20,647 bases of DNA from IMG/VR virus record IMGVR_UViG_3300032267_000094, positions 1 to 20,647 of that record. One strand, written 5' to 3'. A program made the position numbers and the translations under genes. Source of the stretch: a virus. Positions 16,088-20,647 of this stretch are shown in pieces. Under the pieces are notes generated by a model. That model saw only the letters and a list, made by a program, of their open reading frames with translations. It was not told the DNA's origin and ran no database searches. Within the stretch, counting starts at the first letter, position 1; every line of letters begins with the position of its first letter.

Positions 16088-18466
16088 ATGGCTGATTTCC
16101 CAATATCACCCGTAGTGAGACGAGTAGTCTATACCGGCTCGGCTGGTACTGGACCATATGCGTTCACCTTTGAAATATTGGCGCAAACTGATATTGACGT
16201 TTATGTCGATTCAGTTTTAAAGACATTAACTACGGATTACACGGTAACGATTAACTCAAACGGTACCGGCGCAGTTAATTTCGTTTCTGCCCCAGGATCA
16301 ACTACCAGGATCACAATCGTAGGCGCCAGGGATATTACCCGCGCATCGGATTACGTAACCGGTGGCGACTTTACTGCGGCATCGCTCAACGTTGAGCTAG
16401 ATCAGCAAACCATCTTCAATCAACAAAATGCGGAAGCCTTGGGTCGTGCGATCTTGGCTCCCGTCACAGACCCGGCCTCTATCAATATGGTATTGCCGGT
16501 GCAAACTTCCCGCGCTGGAAAGATCCTGGCATTCGATTCGACTGGTAATCCTACGGTCGGTGAAGAGATTGGTAACTGGCGTGGTAACTGGGCCGCTGGT
16601 CAAGCCTATACCGTCCGTGACCTGGTAAAAGATTCTAGCAATGCAAACGTTTACCGGGCTAATACGGCCCATACTTCCAGCGGCACGACGCCAATCAGCT
16701 CGAATGCGGATTCGGCTAAGTGGGACCTGGTAGTCGATGCGGCTAGTGCGGCGTCATCCGCTACTGCCGCCGCGGCATCAGCAAGTGCGGCCTCTAGCTC
16801 GGCTAGTGCGGCCTCTACTTCTGCATCGAACGCCTCAACATCGGCCACGAATGCGGCCAGCTCTGCAAGTGCCGCTAGTACGTCGGCCAGCAATGCGTCA
16901 ACTTCTGCAACAAACGCGTCTAACTCAGCAACATCGGCCAGCTCATCCGCCTCGACTGCAACGACACAAGCGAGCAATGCGTCAACTTCTGCGTCGAATG
17001 CGGCAACAAGCGCAACGTCGGCCAGCAATAGCGCGTCAACTGCTACAACCCAGGCGACTAATGCGGCTACATCAGCAAGCGGCGCATCAACAAGCGCAAC
17101 GAACGCGGCTAGTAGTGCAAGCGCGGCATCGACTTCTGCCAGCAATGCGTCAACAAGTGCAACGAACGCAAGCAATTCAGCATCGACGGCCACAACACAA
17201 GCCACGAACGCCGCCAGCTCTGCGACTGCATCAGCTAATTCAGCAACATCCGCGGCGGCTAGTGCCGCAAGTGCGGCCGCCTTGTTGGATAACTTTGACG
17301 ATCGTTACCTGGGCGCGAAAACTTCTGATCCGGCCCTGGACAATGATGGCAATGCTTTAGTCCTGGGCGCGCTTTACTTTAATTCTACTGATGGCGTGAT
17401 GAAGGTTTACACGGCATCCGGCTGGATCGCCGCGTCATCTGCATCGGTCGCAACTCTCGCAACGTTTGAGTTTGTCGCAACTGCCGGGCAAACAGTATTC
17501 ACCGGCAACGATGCAAACGGGTCCAGCTTATCGTACGTCGCGCCAGCAATCATCGTTACATTGAACGGTGTTCGTTTGCGTCCTGGCGACGATTACACGG
17601 CCACGAATGGTACATCGATCACCTTAATAAGCGCCGCGGCATTGAACGACGAGCTAGTCGTTGATGCGTTTGGATCTTTCCTGGTGGCGAATACTTATAC
17701 GATTGCACAAACCGACGCTGGATTTGTTGCCGTAACTGGAAATCAATCCATTGCCGGCAATAAAAACTTTGCTAGTAATACGCTATATGTTGACGATACT
17801 AATGATCGCGTTGGCGTTGGTACCGCTAGTCCCCAGGAAAAATTTCATGTTTCTAGTGGAGCAATTAGAATTAGTAACACATCTAATTCTTTACTTGAGC
17901 TTAATACAAATGCTAATAATCGTTTTGGATACCTATTCGGCACATCATCTTCTTTGCAATTAGCGGCAGAAAGTACGGCTAATAATGTGTTATCTTTTAG
18001 TACCGACAACGCAGAACGTATGCGCATCGATTCCAGCGGCCGCATTACTACGCCATTCAGACCAGCGTTTGTGGCCCACGCAACTGGTAATTCCAGTTAC
18101 ACAAGTGTAGCTGAAACTGTTCCGTTCCCAGCTAATACTGCAAATTACAATCAAGGGTCTTGTTTTAACACTTCCAATTATAGATTTACTGCTCCTGTTA
18201 CTGGTTTATATTTATTTGCATTTTCAGCGCTCAATGGTAATACTTCGGCTGGTTCAAGGCCAACATTTTTCGTAAATGGTAGTAGCGGGTATAACGGAAT
18301 CCAGCATGGAATTTCAAATCAAGAAGGTGGGGGATCAAATTCAAACGCAACTAGCTCTTTGATATATTTACAAGCCAATGATTATGTTTTTGTTGCATCT
18401 TCAGCGGGCTCTTTATATTATTATGGACAAGGTCATTCAACTTTCTCCGGTTGTTTAATAGGTTAA
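16088..18466 (+). CDS. Tail fibre protein with T7 gp17-like N-terminus, heptad repeats and C1q-like tip
   Basis: The 792-residue trimeric fibre binds the host surface. Domain order: gp17-like tail-attachment domain (about 1-150, VVYTGSAGTGPYAFTF, then DLDQQT-type helix); a Trp-rich module like carbohydrate-binding domains (162-215: GNWRGNWAAGQAY ... VYRANTAH ... KWDLV); an Ala/Ser/Thr/Asn heptad-repeat shaft (218-398); DRYLGAK and GALYFNSTDGVMKVYTASGW (406-446); beta modules; DDTNDRVGVGTASP (569-582) and AERMRIDSSGR (642-652), both common in phage fibre tips; and a C-terminal jelly-roll resembling C1q/TNF (about 658-792: YRFTAPVTGLYLFAFSAL, LQANDYVFVAS, STFSGCLIG). From about 17760 the DNA is AT-richer with other codon use, which suggests tip replacement. 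Start ATG 16088 with AGGAG. Confidence 0.9.
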   Translation: MADFPISPVVRRVVYTGSAGTGPYAFTFEILAQTDIDVYVDSVLKTLTTDYTVTINSNGTGAVNFVSAPGSTTRITIVGARDITRASDYVTGGDFTAASLNVELDQQTIFNQQNAEALGRAILAPVTDPASINMVLPVQTSRAGKILAFDSTGNPTVGEEIGNWRGNWAAGQAYTVRDLVKDSSNANVYRANTAHTSSGTTPISSNADSAKWDLVVDAASAASSATAAAASASAASSSASAASTSASNASTSATNAASSASAASTSASNASTSATNASNSATSASSSASTATTQASNASTSASNAATSATSASNSASTATTQATNAATSASGASTSATNAASSASAASTSASNASTSATNASNSASTATTQATNAASSATASANSATSAAASAASAAALLDNFDDRYLGAKTSDPALDNDGNALVLGALYFNSTDGVMKVYTASGWIAASSASVATLATFEFVATAGQTVFTGNDANGSSLSYVAPAIIVTLNGVRLRPGDDYTATNGTSITLISAAALNDELVVDAFGSFLVANTYTIAQTDAGFVAVTGNQSIAGNKNFASNTLYVDDTNDRVGVGTASPQEKFHVSSGAIRISNTSNSLLELNTNANNRFGYLFGTSSSLQLAAESTANNVLSFSTDNAERMRIDSSGRITTPFRPAFVAHATGNSSYTSVAETVPFPANTANYNQGSCFNTSNYRFTAPVTGLYLFAFSALNGNTSAGSRPTFFVNGSSGYNGIQHGISNQEGGGSNSNATSSLIYLQANDYVFVASSAGSLYYYGQGHSTFSGCLIG
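16739..17281 (+). repeat. 21-bp/7-residue tandem repeat encoding the fibre shaft
   Basis: Residues 218-398 of the fibre consist almost wholly of Ala, Ser, Thr and Asn with a seven-residue period, for example SASNAST, SATNAAS, SASAAST, SATNASN and SASTATT, with rare Gln (QASNAST, QATNAAT). A higher-order block running from SATNAAS through SASTATT occurs twice, in slightly different length. Small residues at regular heptad positions fit a tightly packed trimeric coiled shaft. At DNA level synonymous codons vary, so copies are diverged rather than freshly duplicated. Long open frames on the opposite strand here are by-products of the repeat. Confidence 0.9.
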
Positions 18467-18484
18467 CATTTAAAGGAAAGTATT

Positions 18485-18757
18485 ATGGCAACTTACACAA
18501 TCACACTTAGCGCCGCAGAAGATAAAGCGCTCCACGTAGTAGCTCTCTCCGCCCAGGACTGGATCGACAACGCCGTCCATGAGCGATGCCGCATCGCAAT
18601 CGAAGAGATTGTTAACGCGGAAGTGCAACGCAAACTAGCGGCCGGACAACCGATCACCGGGTCCAAGGAAGATATAGTCCTGGCGGCGAATATCGAATCA
18701 GCGGCCGAGCGCCAGGCAAGACTAGACGCTGAACAAGCGGCAAGCCAAGGAGCATAA
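18485..18757 (+). CDS. Conserved small phage protein between fibre genes
   Basis: This 90-residue protein starts MATYTITLSAAEDKALHVVA and has the central helix SAQDWIDNAVHERCRIAIEEIVNAEVQRKL (about 22-51), then a hinge GQPITGSKEDIV and an Ala/Gln/Arg-rich C-terminal helix. I recognise the AVHERCRIAxxEIV core as recurrent in small proteins next to tail-fibre genes of many phages, with no established function. No signal peptide or membrane segment. Ribosome binding site AAAGGA before ATG 18485; two bases separate it from the next gene, whose AAGGAG lies inside the end of this one. A fibre-assembly or virion accessory role is inferred from place only. Confidence 0.75.
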   Translation: MATYTITLSAAEDKALHVVALSAQDWIDNAVHERCRIAIEEIVNAEVQRKLAAGQPITGSKEDIVLAANIESAAERQARLDAEQAASQGA

Positions 18758-18759
18758 CC

Positions 18760-19446
18760 ATGGGAATCGCCCGCAATCTAGCCAGGCTGGTACCGAACGG
18801 AAGTGGCCTACTACCCAACGCAAACATTGAGGCGGTGGCGGCGAGCAAGCTGACTGGATCAGTAGCTTTAGCGACACAAGTAAGCGGCACATTGCCGGAC
18901 GCGAATGCTCCATCCGGTAGTATTACTCAATGTATTCAATTTGAAGATAATACGCATCGATCATGGACTGGATCAGGTCGTTCAAATATTTTTGTTGTAC
19001 CAGGCCCATTCGGAGATGGCTCAGTATTTATTACTAGGTCTGTGAATACATCTAAAATACTTGTAGATGTTCGCCTTATGGTTGGCGCAGATAACGATAC
19101 ATGGTCAAACTTTTTAATGCAATACGCACCCGAAGGATCGGGATATTCTTACTTCCCAAATAGAGGGGTTACTACTGGTGGAATTACTGAGGCTGGAACT
19201 TTAGCGCACTTTGGTACATCAAGTGGTGGCGGCTCTCAATCTGATACGCAATATAGACTTCATCCAGCAACATATCAATACATATTAGATCCAAGCACAA
19301 CACAAAATAAAGTATTTATTAGAATTATGTCCACTTATGGTCATGCCGCATCAAGAACTGTTTATTTGAATAGGCCATCTAATACGGGTGACAACAATAG
19401 ATATGTTGCTAATTCAGTTATAACATTGAAAGAGATTGCAATATGA
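18760..19446 (+). CDS. Second tail fibre / receptor-binding candidate
   Basis: The 228-residue protein begins MGIARNLARLVPNGSGLLP and has an early KLTGSVA ... VSGTLPDANAPSGSI linker (about 30-55) of the kind seen in phage fibre necks. The rest is beta-rich: FVVPGPFGDGSVFITRSVNTSKILVDVRL, many aromatic and Gly/Ser loops, and a C-terminal RTVYLNRPSNTGDNNRY ... VITLKEIAI. SKILV-xV, LNRP and ITLxEIA are recurrent in the C-terminal domains of tail tip proteins of aquatic phages. DNA composition changes to AT-rich from about 18920, close to where the receptor-binding part should begin. It may be a short side fibre or tip separate from the main fibre. Stop overlaps the next start (ATGA). Confidence 0.75.
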   Translation: MGIARNLARLVPNGSGLLPNANIEAVAASKLTGSVALATQVSGTLPDANAPSGSITQCIQFEDNTHRSWTGSGRSNIFVVPGPFGDGSVFITRSVNTSKILVDVRLMVGADNDTWSNFLMQYAPEGSGYSYFPNRGVTTGGITEAGTLAHFGTSSGGGSQSDTQYRLHPATYQYILDPSTTQNKVFIRIMSTYGHAASRTVYLNRPSNTGDNNRYVANSVITLKEIAI

Positions 19447-19703
19447 ACCATAAAGCAATTTATAAACTTTATCCACAGGTTGCTACTGTTAGCGATGATA
19501 TTGGAGCGTTTGACGCACAAGGCAATCAGGTACAAATTGATCTTACCCTGATAAACGCCTGGGTCGATCCTGAGACTTACAAGTATCAACGCGCCGCCGA
19601 GTACCCATCATTCGCAGAACAATTCGATACGCTTTATCACGGCGGCTATGATGCCTGGAAGGCGACAATTGATTCTGTCAAAGCCAAGTATCCCAAGCCG
19701 TAG
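19443..19703 (+). CDS. Conserved small tail-region protein
   Basis: The 86-residue protein begins MNHKAIYKLYPQVATVSDD, has short predicted strands with DAQGNQVQIDLTLINAWVDP, and a C-terminal helix with EYPSFAEQFDTLYHGGYDAWKATIDSVKAKYPKP (about 53-86). The YPsxxEQxDxLYHGGxxxWKxxIxxVKxxYPKP motif is frequent in small proteins after fibre genes of unrelated phages; its role is unknown to me, though a fibre assembly function is often assumed from place. Start lies in the ATGA shared with the second fibre gene, so the two are coupled. The first half is AT-rich like the fibre tip, the second half returns to the backbone style near 19540. Confidence 0.78.
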   Translation: MNHKAIYKLYPQVATVSDDIGAFDAQGNQVQIDLTLINAWVDPETYKYQRAAEYPSFAEQFDTLYHGGYDAWKATIDSVKAKYPKP

Positions 19704-19716
19704 GAGTTAACCCAAA

Positions 19717-19920
19717 ATGACCGACGATCTTAACCAGCAAATCGGCCGCCTTGAAGCGCACGTCGAGCAACTCCAGCGCGACATGACAGATATAAAAGGT
19801 AGCATTAAAACCATGAGCGATCAGATGAATCGCTGGCGCGGAGCTGGCGCCATTCTCTTAATGGTGGGCGCGGCATTCGGTTGGGTGATCGATATGCTTT
19901 ACAAGGCCCTGGGAAAGTAA
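19717..19920 (+). CDS. Small coiled-coil membrane protein, holin candidate
   Basis: This 67-residue protein has an N-terminal heptad-like coiled coil (about 5-40: LNQQIGRLEAHVEQLQRDM ... KTMSDQMNRW) followed by one hydrophobic segment, GAGAILLMVGAAFGWVIDML (42-61), and a short basic end. The topology resembles XhlA-type or class II/III small holins and the length equals T7 holin gp17.5 (67 aa) in the same place after the fibre gene, though the sequence is not clearly related. Holins time lysis by opening the inner membrane. Ribosome binding site TAGGAG is fused to the previous stop. It could instead be a membrane anchor for another lysis or exclusion factor. Confidence 0.65.
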   Translation: MTDDLNQQIGRLEAHVEQLQRDMTDIKGSIKTMSDQMNRWRGAGAILLMVGAAFGWVIDMLYKALGK

Positions 19921-19929
19921 GCACATGAT

Positions 19930-20382
19930 ATGGCCGACGATTTTGGGTTTACAGAAGGCGTTAAAAGTCTTAGCGGATCTCTTGATGCGGCGCGAGAAGC
20001 CAGCAAAGGATTATCCAAGAGTATCCAAAACGTCCAAAACGACGGCCTCGAACTTGCCCAGCAACAAGCCAGGGAACGCAAGATCGCCGAAAAGCGCGCC
20101 GCGCTCCTTAAAGAGCGGGCCATCTTCAAAGCGCTCGAAGAATACAAGCACCGGAAAATCATCAGCGACCAGGAATACAAAGCAAAAGTAGAATTTGTAA
20201 AGAAGTACGGCACCAAAGAATGGGCCGAAGTGTTAAAAATTAAGAGTGATATTGAAGAGCTGGAAAAGAAAAGTAAAAAGTTATTCGATGCGGATTTAGA
20301 AAAGATTAGACGCGTACAGTTTTTATGTTTTCTTGTCGCTGGTTGGTGTGCATACTATCTTGTTTGGGGGATTAAAAAATAA
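19930..20382 (+). CDS. Tail-anchored coiled-coil membrane protein of the lysis region
   Basis: The 150-residue protein is a long charged helix (about 15-128; AREASKGLSKSIQ, QQQARERKIAEKRAALLKERA, LKIKSDIEELEKKSKKLFDADLEKIRR) with one C-terminal membrane segment VQFLCFLVAGWCAYYLVWG (129-147) and a KK end. A short break near 92-98 (YGTKEW) separates two coiled segments. It follows the holin candidate and may take part in lysis, for example in membrane disruption; a spanin would have the membrane segment at the N-terminus, so this is not a classic Rz. Not recognised as a named family. Start at 19930 is chosen over ATG 19925, whose frame is a shadow. Stop overlaps the next start (TAATG). Confidence 0.68.
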   Translation: MADDFGFTEGVKSLSGSLDAAREASKGLSKSIQNVQNDGLELAQQQARERKIAEKRAALLKERAIFKALEEYKHRKIISDQEYKAKVEFVKKYGTKEWAEVLKIKSDIEELEKKSKKLFDADLEKIRRVQFLCFLVAGWCAYYLVWGIKK

Positions 20383-20549
20383 TGGCAACAAAACCGATAT
20401 GGGAAAAAGAACGGCCCAAGGCCCTGGGCAAATCCAAGAAGCTATCACCTGGCCAGCTCAAGGCGGCCAAGGCCATGGCTAAGAAAGCCGGGCGTCCTTA
20501 CCCGAACATGATTGATAACATCCGCGCTAAAGCAATGAAAGGGGATTGA
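20382..20549 (+). CDS. Small lysine-rich phage protein with GRPYPN motif
   Basis: A 55-residue frame runs from ATG 20382, overlapping the previous stop by one base, to TGA 20547-20549. It is very basic: MATKPIWEKERPKALGKSKK, then LSPGQLKAAKAMAKKAGRPY and PNMIDNIRAKAMKGD. The pattern LxPxQxxxAKxxAKKAGRPYPNxxDNxxA occurs in small proteins of many phages; I know no function for it. It has no membrane segment. Codon use and tight coupling support it. The basic helix-turn-like form is compatible with nucleic-acid binding, which is inference. Confidence 0.75.
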   Translation: MATKPIWEKERPKALGKSKKLSPGQLKAAKAMAKKAGRPYPNMIDNIRAKAMKGD

Positions 20550-20550
20550 T

Positions 20551-20647
20551 ATGCCAATGAGTGGAAAGCAAATGATGAAGGTTGAAAAGGTGATGCGCGA
20601 ATACAAGGGCGGCAAGCTCAAGTCCAGCTCCGGGCAAAAGGTAATGA
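20551..20647 (+). CDS. DUF6496-like small phage protein (partial)
   Basis: Begins at ATG 20551 with AAAGGGGA upstream and runs open to the window end (32 complete codons). The residues KVEKVMREYKGGKLKSSSGQ match the start of the DUF6496 family as I recall it (KVMxEFKxGxLKSSSGxKV, followed by a RKQAIAIALSEA motif that would lie beyond the edge). Function of the family is unknown. It is basic, like the gene before it, with one base between them. Confidence 0.72.
   Translation, partial: MPMSGKQMMKVEKVMREYKGGKLKSSSGQKVM

Noticed and set aside
16039-16095. 18-residue frame starting in a TAATG overlap after the 831-residue gene
   Set aside because: Too short and without own ribosome binding site; it overlaps the fibre start. 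A leader peptide cannot be excluded but nothing supports it.
16651-17205. 184-residue open frame on the - strand, very rich in Ala, Val, Leu and Asp
   Set aside because: It is the mirror of the Ala/Ser/Thr heptad repeat of the fibre gene; repeats without stop codons create it. No ribosome binding site or neighbours on that strand.
16737-17360. 207-residue + strand frame rich in Arg, Gln, His and Leu
   Set aside because: Shifted-frame reading of the fibre repeat; the composition is low-complexity and the fibre frame is clearly the real one.
16088-19446. Diversity-generating retroelement variable region in the fibre genes
   Set aside because: No reverse transcriptase gene and no template/variable repeat pair is seen in the window; the small Bbp19-like protein alone does not imply the BPP-1 system.
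19925-20191. 88-residue frame overlapping the tail-anchored protein
   Set aside because: Shadow in another frame; the frame from 19930 has a clear coiled coil, a membrane segment and a coupled downstream gene.

Overview
The window is the virion-structure and morphogenesis half of a short-tailed (podovirus, T7-like plan) double-stranded DNA phage. All supported genes lie on the + strand, are tightly packed (many ATGA or TAATG overlaps) and follow the T7 order: portal, scaffold, capsid, tail tube A, tail tube B, three to four ejection proteins, tail fibre, small lysis-type membrane proteins. No integrase, RNA polymerase, terminase, tRNA, CRISPR array or insertion sequence is visible here. The T7-type ejection proteins, which cross the periplasm, suggest a Gram-negative host. 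Base composition is mid-range and the host cannot be named from this window.

Layout. 1-852: small pre-portal genes, including two neighbouring paralogues with a shared C-terminal motif and a DUF6321-like protein. 849-3532: portal, a Bbp19-like small protein and an acidic scaffold. 3533-3711: the only sizeable intergenic region, with a terminator, a possible sigma70-type promoter, palindromes and a direct repeat just before the capsid gene. 3712-4902: major capsid, small decoration-like protein, strong terminator. 4921-7526: tail tubes A and B. 7529-16039: ejection (internal virion) proteins of 176, 754, 1073 and 831 residues. 16088-19703: main tail fibre, a small conserved protein, a second fibre or receptor-binding candidate and another small conserved protein. 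19717-20382: two small membrane proteins, probably lysis-related. 20382-20647: small lysine-rich proteins, the last one DUF6496-like and cut by the window end.

The most interesting element is the 1073-residue ejection protein. Between its membrane-active-looking N-terminal part and its C-terminus it carries a ParB-like DGHQR domain and a RelA/SpoT-type nucleotidyltransferase-like domain that keeps the expected catalytic D and E. This is the architecture of a 'polyvalent' protein: a structural, DNA-delivery protein that could also bring an enzymatic effector into the host at the moment of infection.

Two compositional signals stand out. The phage backbone is strikingly rich in CCWGG, and CAG and CTG codons are used almost only in CCAG or CTGG context. 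This signal vanishes in the capsid gene and in the AT-richer receptor-binding ends of both fibre genes, which look like exchanged modules.
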